Part shown: positions 12,301 through 22,613 of the stretch, piece after piece | Layout: the number at the start of each line of letters is the position of its first letter | Numbering within the stretch: the stretch's first letter is position 1 | DNA from: Gnetum montanum | Taxonomy: Eukaryota > Streptophyta > Gnetopsida > Gnetales > Gnetaceae | NCBI GenBank assembly: GCA_015680685.1 | Contig: MNCI01003660.1 | Location: forward strand, 939,751 to 1,003,750 | Reading direction: 5' to 3' | DNA: 64,000 nucleotides | The notes under the pieces: generated by a model | What the model was told of the DNA's origin: nothing | The model's database searches: none | Seen by the model: only the letters and a program-made list of their open reading frames with translations | Position numbers and translations under genes: made by a program

Positions 12301-13309
12301 GTGATTCTATGGATCAGCATTGTATCCCCCCTCAAACCATGGGATATTATTCATGTCTAGCCTCTTGATTCGACTATCTTTTTCATGCCTTGTAGGCATT
12401 CTAATTGCCTCTATAATGTCTAACATACTCTGGGTTGCTAGTAGGGGTTCATCATGATCATCTTTCTCATGACTTCTATTATGCGTACGTGGTTCCCTTT
12501 CTTTCATGCCTTGATTCTCTCGAATGCCCTCGTCCTCACTCTCAACTCTCTCGTCGAGGTCTCTCATTTTGCTTACCCTTATCCTCACCATTGTGCTCTT
12601 TGTGACTACGTCGTAATGTGGAATGAGAGGGTGAATGATGCAATGAAGGGGAAGAAGAAGGAAAACCATCGCCATGATGATGTTTCTTACCTTCTCGTTG
12701 GTGGCTACGGCCTCGATCGTGATGACGATTTGAATGCCTGTCCTTGTCATGTGTTTTTTCCCTTAGTGAACACTTGGTGTTCATGGGGATCAAAACCATG
12801 GTTGTGAATCATGGAGTGTAGGTTCTAATACCCTACCTCCTCACCATCATGAGGAGGGAGAACATCATTTGATGGAGAACCTGTTATAACTAGTTCACCA
12901 TCTCCAATTTTGCTTAGGACGTGCGAGACCCCTTTTCCCTTCAACAATGTATGGTAGCTCTCCTACCACGAGTCCCTTAATCGTTGCACCATTATGGGAT
13001 GGTAGTCCCTTGTGTCATAATCTTTTGCAATGTATTCAACGTATAATTTCATCATGCCTATCTGTGCAAGAGCACAAAGCAACATGTTAGGGATTGCCTG
13101 ATCTGGGGGTAACACTATGTTACCTTGTAGGTCTCTCTAGTGAAGTTGTTCATCTTGATGGAGAATAAAAGTAAAATCGGGTATATACACATCACAATGA
13201 GTATATACTGTTGAGGAACTGGCGATTCTTGGGTACATGTGTTAGACCGCCAACTGTCTCTTGTGTGATCCCTAGGGGGTGAAGTGCTTTTATGAGAAGA
13301 AGAAGACAT
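9385..13309 (-). pseudogene. gag-protease pseudogene of element B
   Basis: Reads on the minus strand from MSSSSHKST (start 13,309), the same start as in element A. The gag core with LDMNNIPWFEGGYN is at about 12,307-12,360, and coiled/charged helices around SAKVDEIWSSLDSKIE are at 11,640-11,710. A zinc-knuckle-like CEICQYDHPKGCC (CX2CX3HX4C) lies near 11,440. Solo LTR C interrupts the sequence at 10,551-11,375. A retropepsin follows (about 9,400-9,944), with LLNSGSEVNLIS where the catalytic DSG should be, so the active-site Asp is changed to Asn. The C-terminal protease motif IMGRAWLSTI lies near 9,590. Multiple frameshifts and stops make it non-functional. Confidence 0.8.
10551..11375 (-). 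repeat. Solo LTR C with GTAAC target duplication
   Basis: An 825-bp LTR with TGATGAATGG at one end and CCTATCA at the other, no internal region. Perfect 5-bp duplications flank it: GTAAC at 10,546-10,550 and 11,376-11,380. Removing it rejoins the gag frame of element B across the zinc-knuckle downstream region. It was left by recombination between the LTRs of a minus-strand family member, and is the youngest of the three nested insertions at this site. Confidence 0.9.
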
Positions 13310-13454
13310 TGTTATTTTGGCGGTGTGCCACTGATTGTTGTTTAAATTTTTTTCTGATTAACCCTACAGGTTCGTTTAAGCTTCCCAAAGATGTGGATGA
13401 TCTCCTATGTTCTACTTAGCACACAAACAACTTAGTCCCCAACAACGATGCCGA

Positions 13455-14280
13455 TGATGAGTGGCATGGTACCCCTACACTCAACCATACGAATACAAGC
13501 GTTACACGTGCAATCCGGTCAAAATCTGCAGACTAAGTGCCTACATGCCTTATGGAACACTTAAGGTTAATCATTCGTTGTCTTCCCAAACTCACTTGTA
13601 TTTGTCACAGTTGTATGGTTAAGTGAGTCTGAGGTATGTGATTTTTATATCGTTTGTGTTTTTATTGCCTATGCTAATGAGGTAAAGGGTGAAGAGACTA
13701 AGTAACTAACTTTAACTAACTAAGTTCTAATGCCTAGCATTAGTATCCGTTCCCACTTACCATTCACACCTTGAACTAATGCAACCTTCTAGGATTACCA
13801 AACACTATTCGTTACTGGGATTACCAAGCATAACGCACATGCTTGAAGCAGTCATATTGAATGCACTTAACTATGAGAGAAGGATTGAGAGAGATTTAAT
13901 TAACTAATAAAGCATTTAAATGATGAATAATAAATAAAAATAATTAAAGTCCTATTTAGCTTAGTCCATGCACTGCAAGGTTTATCCAAAATTTCATCTT
14001 TATTTCCGTACACAAACTTGTGCTCAGGTACAATATTTACTCGAATAAAGATCCATTCACTTTGGGACTCCTACCACGGGCACATGGAAATTACTCTAAC
14101 TCTGGAATGGAAAACTACAAGAGTTTAGCTACAATCTAGATCTATATGGAGAAACAATGGAGAGCTGCCTCTTATTTATAGATTTGACAGCGCACTGCGA
14201 TATTGCATATGCGATATTTTAGGGGAATATGTGATATCGCGTACACGATATCGTGGCCTATGCGATATCGCGTCCCATCA
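13455..14280 (-). repeat. Element B 5' LTR
   Basis: An 826-bp LTR from TGATGAGTGG to CGCGTCCCATCA. The complement of the primer-binding site (CCCCAACAACGATGCCG) abuts its inner end at about 13,436-13,454. The U3 palindromes GATATT/GATATC lie at about 14,198-14,272. Confidence 0.85.
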
Positions 14281-15068
14281 AAGGAGGTACACGTAATCCA
14301 TCAGAAGATGGCCATTTAAATAAGCGTGTGGCAAAATGAGGCCAAGTGGCACAAAAAGTTAAAGGAGCATTTCCGAGAGACTAGGTGGGAATGTACAAGC
14401 AAGTCATCGAGAAGGAGATCTATATGGATAAGGTCGACATTAATGCTTTTAGTGGTCAACACACTGATTGGTGGGCCATTTTGGACACATATGCATTTGC
14501 CCACTAGGTGGAACTTAAAATCCAGGACCTCCAAATTCAAGATCTTATATAGTACATGGAATTAGCAAACCTGTGGTATGCCAATCTAGCCATGTTGATA
14601 GCAGGGCATCTAAGGATAGAGCTCGAGGGGCAAGTAGCTACCACCTATGCCAAATATGAAGTAGAATTTGTAGAGCATAAGAAAATGTTGCAAAAGCTAG
14701 AAGTTGCAAATTCTAAACTAGAGGTGGTTAAAGCAAGCTACCAAGGACAAAAAGATGTCATAACGAACTTGGCTTAATGGCTTAAAACATTTTAGGAGTA
14801 TAGGGACAAAGCCAGAGCCTACAAGGAGGAACGACAATTGTTTGTAGCCTAGTACGTCAAAGAAAATAAGATGTTCCCACAAATACCATGCCCATGGGAG
14901 GTGCCGACTCCATCAAACATTGGAGCATCAGCATGGATGGTACAAGATCCCCAAATGGAAGAGGAAAATCTCCAAGCATTACTTCAACGTCATCAAATTC
15001 CAAAACCTAAAGCACAAGACAAGGGGAAGCAACCCATGGAGGAGCCACTGCCACTTGGAACCACATGA
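14281..15068 (+). pseudogene. ORF2 of element D, 3' part (coiled coil, conserved tail)
   Basis: Continuation of the ORF2 interrupted by element B. It contains ISVWQNEAKWHKKLKEHF, a coiled-coil stretch of about 70 residues (14,556-14,777), and a tail with DPQMEEENLQALL ending EEPLPLGTT and a TGA at 15,066-15,068. The same tail motif ends ORF2 in element G (PPPLETT, stop 51,804-51,806) and in element F (PPPLGIT, stop 50,506-50,508). This three-way agreement supports a real C-terminus. Stops at 14,774-14,776 and elsewhere, plus frame changes, show decay. Confidence 0.65.
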
Positions 15069-15261
15069 GTTCCACAAAATTTTGTAATTTTGTGATTTTT
15101 CATTTTTTTGTGTTCTGTTCCAATTTTGTTCTATTGAGTTCTCCACTATGGCATGAATAAATTCCTCGTCAGTCAATAATCCCACACCTATCCACTATTT
15201 AATCAATGGGTCTTGTTCTCATTTTGACTCAAGGATGAGTTTTCATTTAATCGTGGGGGTA
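15069..15261 (+). other. 3' untranslated region and polypurine tract of element D
   Basis: After the ORF2 stop comes AT-rich sequence, then CGTGGGGGTA at 15,252-15,261 directly before the 3' LTR. This is the polypurine tract that would prime plus-strand synthesis. The same GGGGGTA or GAGGGTA precedes the 3' LTR of the other elements. Confidence 0.7.
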
Positions 15262-16119
15262 TGATGAATTGTGATTCATCAAGCTGCAATATTGAACCCC
15301 TAATATCGGATCCATGATATCAGGTACATGATATTGTAGCCCAAATAACGATATCAGATACACGATATCATGACTCCTATGTGAGCCTCTAAATACACAT
15401 GTAGGTGCACAAGAGAAGTCAGTTTGAAAATAGTTAGTATTTTAGTTAGTTTTAGAAGTTAGTTCATTTCTTAGTTCCTCTCAATCCATTCTCCCAGTGC
15501 ATGCTCTCAATGTGATGATTGTAATTGTACAGCATCCTTTATTCGAGTGTGACGTACTTGGACATGCACATGACTAGAAATAAAGATCGAGATTACTTCA
15601 TCATTGTAGCATTCACTTAGTTTAATTACTTAATTATTTTTGTTATTAAACGTAGAATGCATACGACTTAATCACGAACATCTATGTGTGATTGCTTGGT
15701 ATCCCAACAGTGTACTCGGGTCATGCACTTGGTAATCTCAGTGGTAGTTATGCATGAGGCCTAAGATGTATATGGATGATTAAGGAATGGATGCTCATCA
15801 CACTTAGGATAGCTTAGATTCTCTCTCCCTAACTCCTCTTAGTATAGCTCTCTCTCTCTCCCTTTTCCCTCCTAGCTTAGCTAAGATTATTTTCCATCAC
15901 CTCTAAGAGTAGCATTAGTTTAGGAACACATCATACACCTCACTCTAGACTAAACCATACATGATAAGAAAATACTAGTCTAGGTGGAGAGGTAGCGAAC
16001 TGCGATCAATAAGTAACTATATGGATACCACAACTATCCCGTCTATGGAGTTCAACCAGATCGTGTATGAAATGCTCGTATTTGTATGGTTGAGTGTAGG
16101 GGTACCTCGCCACTCATCA
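15262..16119 (+). repeat. Element D 3' LTR
   Basis: An 858-bp LTR, TGATGAATTG to CCACTCATCA. U3 holds decayed GATATC/GATATT motifs at about 15,289-15,371, followed by a TCTAAATACAC TATA-like box. Its second half matches 69-543. Plastid-derived sequence starts at 16,120. Confidence 0.88.
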
Positions 16120-16229
16120 GCTTTTCTTCTTTGAAAGAGAGTTGATCTCCTCTATCTTTGATTTAACTATTTTTTTTGAAACCTAATAGTGATTATTTGA
16201 TTTTTTTCTGATTCAAATGAATGAGCTTT

Positions 16230-17006
16230 CTATTCATACCTGGAATGATAAATTACTATAAGTGAAGGAGATATACAATTAAAACACCTAAAAATCCAAT
16301 ACTTCAAAATTGTATCTAAGATAATCGAAAAAGTTGAAACAAGATTCGATATAATTCGATAATTCTATGAAAATCCATAATTTTCAGAAAACCAATAGAT
16401 GAGCAATTTCTAACCATGAGGTGAAGGAAACCTGATACATAGATCAATTGCTCAAAGAATTGAAAAAGCTTTTAACATACAACTCATACTATAGAAGAAT
16501 CTTTTAATGCAAGAAAGAAAAATGATAATTTTTTTATGATTCATAAAAAGAAAACTAGTTAGAAAAAAAACCTATAAGACTTATGAATAAATGTATAATT
16601 ATTAGAATACAATCTCTTTTGTATAGTTTGACTCATTTAGTTTTTCTTTGAATCTCTCTAAAACTAGTTTTTGAAATTGTTTCTAAAAAATATTCAACTA
16701 TTATTTTAAAAAAATAAAAGCTCTTCATTTTGATCAAATTTGACTAAGATATTTCCCTCTTTTAAGAAATCTAAGATTTTGAAAGAATCAGCATTCCACC
16801 AAAAGGTGATAAATGATTTTACACTTTTATGTAGCAAAATAGAAATAATCTGAGGGAGTACAATTAAACATATAAGATATCATAGAGAAATAGATGCTCT
16901 TTTCTTATTGCCACTTCTAGCTTATAAAAAGTTAATGGACCTAACCTATGAGTTATGTTCTAAGTCAAGATAAAGTACAAACTATAGAATGAGATATAAA
17001 ATCCAT
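16230..17006 (-). pseudogene. cemA: Plastid cemA pseudogene
   Basis: Remnant of the plastid envelope membrane protein CemA. A likely start is ATG at 17,006 (MDFISHS), giving about 259 codons, near the family's length in gymnosperms. Recognisable pieces include a FITFWWNADSFKILDFLKEG segment, FDQNEELLFF, and a C-terminal stretch with [18 protein letters not shown] and [11 protein letters not shown], ending at a TAG at 16,230-16,232. Many in-frame stops and frame changes lie in between. Its neighbour upstream is ycf4 on the same strand, as in plastomes. The 110 bases left of it (16,120-16,229) are probably spacer. Confidence 0.85.
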
Positions 17007-17168
17007 ATAAAATTTCCAAATTTTTTTGTACTTAAAATAACAATTAAAAAAGGTTTACCTCAATATTCTAGAAATAGTTTTTTTGTAAAGTGTATATCTT
17101 TTAATATCTAATTATTTTTTATCAAATAATTTCTTATTAAAATTTTTAGGGGAAAGTATTTCTATTTG

Positions 17169-17723
17169 TCAAAACCCTTCAATAAACACATACTTGAAAC
17201 ACACTAATTCTATAACTTTTTATTCCATTTCACTTACATTAAAATTCTCACTAGTACAAGCTAAAGAAATATCTATTTAACCTTCATTTTCATATAAAGA
17301 ATATGACAACTATTAAAAAAATACTTTCTTGTACTTTCCTTTTAATAATCTAAAGATTTTTTAGAGGAACTTGTAAAAAAACACAATGATTTTTCCTTTG
17401 GAAACCCTAGAAAAAAACATAGAATTATTTTTTTTTCATCTATTTGATTGTAACCACCTCCCATATTGAAAGGTTTGTACATCATGAATAGGAACTTAAA
17501 AAGGACAAAAAATACCATAAAAGCACATTATGATTCCTTGTAGAAAAAAGAGTATTTGATGAGATAATAATAATGGTACGAGGCTCCTACGTATATAACC
17601 TAAAACTCAAACCAATAAAAAATCTAATGCACATCCCAAAATGGTGGAAGCAAAGAACAAATTACCTTTTCTTTGAGAACTTTTAATTAGTTCTATATAT
17701 AGCCCTTTTGCTTGATGATTCAT
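17169..17723 (-). pseudogene. ycf4: Plastid ycf4 pseudogene
   Basis: Remnant of the photosystem I assembly factor Ycf4. The span from ATG at 17,723 to TGA at 17,169-17,171 is 555 bases, exactly a 184-residue protein. Visible matches are the N-terminal ELIKSSQRKGN, the LLSHQILFFLQGIIMCFYG region, and the C-terminal SENFNVSEME and VFIEGF. Internal stops (for example Trp to stop after ALDFLLV) and local frame changes disable it. Confidence 0.88.
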
Positions 17724-17937
17724 AAAAATTATATTCTATTTCATTATATTAAAGTGAAAGAAATAGCTACATGATTTTCCATTATTTCTTTCACTAGCTT
17801 TGTACTAGATTTTTATCACATTTTTTATTCTTCCTTCATATTTCTCTTCTTATGAAATTTGCAAAGGTTTCTTCTGTAATCTCAAAATCATAGAAAAAGG
17901 ATCTAATATTTTATCAACATTGATTTGTTCAAAGTTA

Positions 17938-18047
17938 CTAAAGATTATCTTTTTAAATATACAAAAAATAAAGCATCATTATGATCACTGGAAATACTAA
18001 GCCTACTAAGGGTACAAAAAAGGAGAATAAGTTAGAATCTTCCCTAG
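17938..18047 (-). pseudogene. psaI: Plastid psaI pseudogene
   Basis: A short frame reads DSNLFSFFVPLVGLVFP, then a hydrophobic stretch and LYI*KDN, stopping at 17,938-17,940. FVPLVGLVFP is the hallmark of PsaI, the small photosystem I subunit VIII. An internal TAA replaces a residue near the C-terminus and the start codon is not clear. It sits between ycf4 and trnR-CCG on the same strand. Confidence 0.85.
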
Positions 18048-18256
18048 AAAAAGAAATCTAGAAAGTTGTTTTTTTTCTTTCTATCATTGTTCATTATTCA
18101 TGGATAAGATTTACATGCTAATAATCAAATAAAAATGATAATTTCCATGAAAAAAAAAGTTTTTTAAAGAAAACCATTATTTTCATATAGTTCTTTGTTG
18201 ATGAAAAAAAAGCATCTCTATGATAAAAAAAATATTTATCTATTTATACTAGTATA

Positions 18257-18331
18257 TGAGCTAGAAGGGATTTGAATCCTTAACGTCATGGTTTAGAACG
18301 ATGTGCTCTTCTTCATTAAGCTACTAACTCC
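18257..18331 (-). pseudogene. trnR-CCG: Plastid trnR-CCG pseudogene
   Basis: The minus strand shows a tRNA-like sequence: acceptor GGAGTTA/TAGCTCA, D arm with AGCTTAATG, anticodon stem CATCG/CCATG, and T arm GGATTCAAATCC. The anticodon loop TTCTAAA is what TTCCGAA (CCG) becomes by one C-to-T and one G-to-A change at its CpG. Plastid trnR-CCG next to rbcL is a feature of gymnosperms and lower land plants and is absent in angiosperms. It is key evidence for the lineage. Confidence 0.75.
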
Positions 18332-18494
18332 TAAAAATAATCATAACTCTTTTTACCTTTTAAAAAAACTAGGGCTTTATAATTTTTTATAATAAAAAAG
18401 CACAATATGGATAAGAATATAGGTGGGGTAACTCCACCTAGATCTTGGTGCTTTCAAAAAAGAAATGATTGCTTATTAGTATAAATTCAGTTAA

Positions 18495-19890
18495 TTACAA
18501 TGTATCCATTGTAGTAAAATCAAACTTGATATTCTTACAAACTTCATAAGCACTAGCTTGTTCAAGACTCCATCATAAACAAGATCATGTCCTTCATTAC
18601 AAGCATGCACAAAAGCCTCTATAGCAACTTGATTAGGTATAACACTAAGTGCATTCCCCTAAGGATGTCCCAAGGTTCCTCCACCAAATTGGAGTACTAC
18701 ATTATCTTCAAAAATTTTAGTTAGAACTAGCATATGCCAAATATGAATATCTCTTGAAGCTATAAGTAGGATGCCTGACATAGATACCCAATCTTTGGTG
18801 AAATAAATACCATGAATTTAGTCTTTTTCAACAAAATCATTACAATGTAAATCCACAAAACCTAATGTAATTTCTTGTTCTCTTTTAAGTTTACTAACTA
18901 TAGTACCAACATGAATATGATCCTTGTTAGACAAGCACATTGCATTAGCCATTATACAAAAATGCATACTATTATTTTTAAATATATTAATAATTGCATG
19001 CATTGCGTGGTAAATGCAAAGAAGTAAGCCTTTATCTTAGTAATGATAAGCCAAGGTATTATTCGTGGTAAAACCTCTTATTATATAATCAAGCATTATA
19101 ATAGGAACTCCTAATTCTCTTGCAAATACTACACTTTTGATCATTTCCTCACATGTACCTATAATAGCATATAAATAATGCCCTTTAATTTTTTCTATTT
19201 CAATTTGAGCTTTATAAATAGCTTTTGTGCAAAAACAAAGTGGTCTATCTATTGTATGAATGGTTAAGGATTTACATTTTCATCATCTTTAGTAAAATCA
19301 AGCCTACAATGAAGACATTCATAAACAACTCTACCATAGTGTCGGGTCGATATACATAACTTAGGCTTGAAAGTACACCCTAATAAAGGGAATCGATATT
19401 TGTTTAATTTATCTCTTTTTACTTGGATACTATGAGTTGGCTTTTGAAATATTTTTATATAAGTATGAGGAATATGTAAGTCTTCCTATTATAAAGCCCA
19501 TAGAGCCTTGAAGTCAAAAATGTTTTCTACAATGGAAGTAAATATGTTGATCACAAAATCCTCTTCAACAATGTCCAAAGGATACATCACATAAGCAATA
19601 TACTAATTGACCTCTCCAAGAATAGGCTTAATGTCATAGCATCTTCCTTTGTATCAATCAAGATTAGTAAGTCCATTAGTCGATATAGTGATCCATGTAC
19701 TAGTGGAGGATTTAACAACTATAGTTGTTCTTGGTTCCTCAAGTGATACTCTAGGCTACAGTATTACTTGGAATGCTACCAAGATATTAGTATCCTTAGT
19801 CTAATACTCTAGAGTATAATAAGTTAATCTATAATCTTTAACACCAACTTGAAATTCTACACTTGCTTTGGTGTTTGTTTTTGTTGACAT
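18495..19890 (-). pseudogene. rbcL: Plastid rbcL pseudogene
   Basis: Remnant of the Rubisco large subunit. It starts at ATG 19,890 ([13 protein letters not shown]) and ends at TAA 18,495-18,497 after KFDFTTMDTL. The 1,396 bases compare with about 1,428 in functional genes, so small deletions have occurred, one visible near the C-terminus. The best preserved part is 18,818-19,003, with [20 protein letters not shown] and DFVEKD, the conserved C-terminal-domain region around loop 6. Stops and frameshifts are scattered through it. It is divergent from atpB, as in all plastomes. Confidence 0.95.
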
Positions 19891-20225
19891 AAGTTTCTTC
19901 CTAAAACTAAGAAATATACTAATTGTCCTTAAAGAGAAATAGAAATAATTAATAGAAAATAACATGATCAAGAGACAAGTAGATTTGCTAGATATACTTT
20001 TATTTGAGGTTATTTTTTAGAATAATATAATCTAATTGAAAATTTAAATTTGAATTAACATAATTTTTTGAAGTTTTTGTTTTCTAGAAAGAGTTTTGAA
20101 ATATGGGAGTATGTACTTTGAATGAAAAAAATTGATTTTGGACCTATTAGAAATAGTATTCGATTTTTTAAGCCAAAAATAGTCTATATACATAGAAATA
20201 TACTATTTTATTGTTGGTGGATTTT
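19891..20225. other. Plastid rbcL-atpB spacer
   Basis: AT-rich sequence between the divergent rbcL and atpB pseudogenes. In plastids this spacer holds both promoters. No -35/-10 pair is preserved well enough for me to call. Confidence 0.6.
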
Positions 20226-21600
20226 ATGAAAATAAAAAATAGTTTTCTTATTTTTATAAAAATTAAAACAAGTATAGGCTTGATTACCAAAATAATTGGT
20301 CTTGTGCTTGGTGTATCTTTTCCTCCACGCACTTTGCCCAATATTTGCAATTCCTTACTAGTGAAAGATCAAAAAGATGATAGGGTTTTTTCTATTAATT
20401 GCAAAGTACAACAATTATTAGGAAATAACATAGTTACAGTAATAGCTATAAGTGCTATAGATGGTTTAACTAGAGAAATGAAAGTAGTTAAGATTTTCTA
20501 TGTATCCTATAAACACAACATTTCCTATTCATTAACATGATCTTGGATTTTGCTAGTTGGATATAAATTTATCCATTTTTGAAACAAATACTAAAGTCAT
20601 GGATCTTTTAGCTCCCTACAATCATGGAGGAAAAATAGGATTCTTTCGGAGGGCTAGGGTAGGTAAAATAGTACTAATTATGAATTCAATTAATAACACT
20701 ACTAAAGCACATGAGGGTGTATCCATTTTTGATGGAGTAGGAGAATGTATCTATGAAGGAAATGAAAGAATGTAGGATAAAGAATTAAAAAAATATTATA
20801 GAATCCAAAGTAGCTTTGGTTTATATTTAGATGAATGAACCACTAGGAGCTCATATGAGAATTGGCTTAACTACCCTAGATATGGTGGAATATCTCCAAG
20901 ATGTTAATGAATAAGATGTACTTTTATTTATAGATAGTATCTTCCAATTTGTTCAAGCAAGATTGTAGGTACCTACTTTATTAGGAAAAATTCCTTTGAC
21001 CATAGGTTATTAACCAACCCTCGACATAGAAATAGATTCTTTGTAAGAGTGAATCTCTTTCATAAAAAAGGATCAATAACCTCAATTCAAGCCATGTATG
21101 TACCCATGGATGATTTGATGGATCCTGTGCCTACTACAACATTCGCATATTTGGATGCTACTACTATACTAGTTACTAAAGGAATCTATTCCATTGTCGA
21201 TCCTTTGGAACCCACATCTACTATGCTCTAACACAAAATTGTGGATGAATAATATTATAAAATTACACAGGGAGTCAAAAAAATCTTGTAATGTTATAAG
21301 GAACTTTAAGACATTATAGATATTCTTAGATTGGATGAATTATTAGAAGAAGATTGTTTAACTATAGTAAGAGAACAAAAAATAAAATTTTTTTCTACCA
21401 CAAACTTTCTTTGTGTATAGGATTTCTTGGGTTCTCTTGGAAAAAATGTTAATCTTATCAAAATAGTTAAAGGGTCTCAAATGATTCTTTTAGGAGATTT
21501 AGATGTTCTTCTCAAGTAGCCATTTTACTTGGTTGGTAATATTAATGAGGTTATATATTCATGAATAAAACTCTCTGAAAACTATCAACTTAATTAAAAT
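20226..21600 (+). pseudogene. atpB: Plastid atpB pseudogene
   Basis: Remnant of the ATP synthase CF1 beta subunit. From ATG 20,226 it reads IIGLVLGVSFPPRTLPNI and VQQLLGNN near the N-terminus. A gap follows at about 20,520-20,557, where roughly 100 bases of the gene are missing. The Walker A region then reads [12 protein letters not shown] instead of GGAGVGKTVLIM. Later pieces include EGSITSIQA-like ([18 protein letters not shown]), TFAYLDATT and LVGNINE at the end. Several frameshifts and stops are visible. It runs directly into atpE, as in plastids. Confidence 0.93.
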
Positions 21601-21605
21601 TGAAA

Positions 21606-21998
21606 ATGAACTTAAATCTTCATGTACTAACTCCTAATTGAGTTGTTTGGAATTCCCAAATAAAAGAGATCATCCTATCAACCAATAGTGGTAAGATCAG
21701 TATATTATCAAATCATGCTTTACTTTTTATTGTTGTAGATGTAGCAGCCATGCAAATATGTATTAATGGGAAATGGTGTACTATTACTTTGATTGGTAGT
21801 TTTGCTAAGATAGAAAAAACTCAAGTTCTTTTATTGGTAAATGATGTAGATAAGGATGTTAATATTGATAAATAAGAGACTCAAGAAAATTTTAATTATG
21901 AAAAAGTGGGCATAAATATGGCTAAAGTAAAAAGACAAAAAATCAAGGAAGAAAATCAACTAAAAAAAGAAAATTTCACTAGAGAGACCCCCTCCTAA
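21606..21998 (+). pseudogene. atpE: Plastid atpE pseudogene
   Basis: Remnant of the ATP synthase CF1 epsilon subunit. From ATG 21,606 to TAA 21,996-21,998 the frame length is 131 codons including the stop, close to the functional size, with no net frameshift. It reads MNLNLHVLTPN, IKEIILSTNSGKISILSNHA and LLLVNDVDKD. Premature stops occur at codon 12 (TGA where Arg CGA is expected) and late in the protein (TAA where CAA is expected). Both are C-to-T type, the signature of cytosine deamination. Confidence 0.92.
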
Positions 21999-22072
21999 GA
22001 AAAAAGAAGAGAAGCGAGGTGAGATGTAATTCTCTAAAATTGAATACTCATTGTGTTATTTTAGACAAATTT

Positions 22073-22144
22073 TACCTTCTATTGGACTTGAACCAATGAC
22101 TTTTACTATATGAAAGTGATACTCTAACCATTGAATTAAGTAGG
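22073..22144 (-). tRNA. trnM-CAU: Plastid-derived trnM-CAU (decayed)
   Basis: The minus strand begins near CCTACTTAATTCAATGG and carries the loop TTTCATA with anticodon CAT intact and the T arm TTGGTTCAAGTCCAA. It is the elongator tRNA-Met between atpE and trnV, on the expected strand. Several stem positions have changed, so function is unlikely. Confidence 0.85.
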
Positions 22145-22259
22145 ATTTACAAAAAATAAAGGTTATTAAACAATTTTATATAAAATAAAATGGTAAAAAT
22201 TATATGACCTAATACTAAAAAATTTAGGTTTCTTTGGAATAAGCTTTACCTTGACAAAA

Positions 22260-22298
22260 AAGATTTTATAACTCAATTAGTAGAGCACCTCATTTACA
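22260..22298 (+). pseudogene. trnV-UAC: Plastid trnV-UAC 5' exon
   Basis: ATAACTCAATTAGTAGAGC and ACCTCATTTACA match the 5' exon of trnV-UAC, with the anticodon TAC retained. The group II intron follows (22,299-22,613), still recognisable at 22,420-22,600. It is broken at 22,614 by element A and resumes at 29,671. Confidence 0.85.
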
Positions 22299-22613
22299 CA
22301 TACACTAGTGGTTTTATAAAGAGCTTCTTAATTCATCTAATTAATTTATATTAGAGAAAAAATTACGAAGCTCTTACTTTTCAAAAGTATAAAGAGAGTG
22401 AAAAAGCATTAGACAAAAAAATTTATTGGATGATTATCTTTCTGATATGGTAAATCTTTGATATATGAAATGTTGGACATAAGGAATACATATGAGGCTT
22501 TCAAAATAAGTTCTCCTTATGAAATATTAGGTGTATAAATAATCATTGGTACTTCTCTTTGACTTCTTAGTGAAAGATATTAAGCTATTATTCTATGTCT
22601 AAGTAAGGCAAAT

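Larger units (their letters stand above)
6611..14280 (-). mobile_element. Element B: gag-protease LTR element nested in D
   Basis: Minus-strand element with 3' LTR 6,611-7,485, polypurine tract next to it, gag-protease pseudogene about 9,385-13,309, primer site, and 5' LTR 13,455-14,280. Flanks are GAGGA (6,606-6,610) and AAGGA (14,281-14,285), a 5-bp target duplication with one change. Joining the flanks restores the reading frame of D's ORF2, which confirms the boundaries. Solo LTR C (10,551-11,375) is nested in its gag. No reverse transcriptase, RNase H or integrase is present. It is the closest relative of element A. Confidence 0.85.
69..16119 (+). mobile_element. Element D: non-autonomous gag-ORF2 LTR element
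   Basis: Order on the plus strand: 5' LTR (part), tRNA-Asp primer site, gag pseudogene (687-2675), non-coding block, internal promoter-like region, ORF2 (4591-6610 and 14,281-15,068), polypurine tract and 3' LTR (15,262-16,119). Element B (6,611-14,280) is inserted in ORF2. I find no protease, reverse transcriptase, RNase H or integrase. Its gag and PBS resemble plant Ty3/gypsy elements, perhaps of the Athila lineage (inference from the tRNA-Asp PBS and an extra ORF downstream). Its 3' LTR abuts the plastid-derived segment at 16,120. The matching left flank is outside the window, so no target duplication can be checked. Confidence 0.8.

Noticed and set aside
12454-12807. 117-codon plus-strand ORF
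   Set aside because: Lies opposite the Arg/Ser/His-rich part of gag in element B; composition, not function, keeps it open.
17938-19890. Possibility that the window is an actual chloroplast genome
   Set aside because: All plastid genes carry stops and frameshifts and are interrupted by LTR elements and a LINE, which are nuclear.
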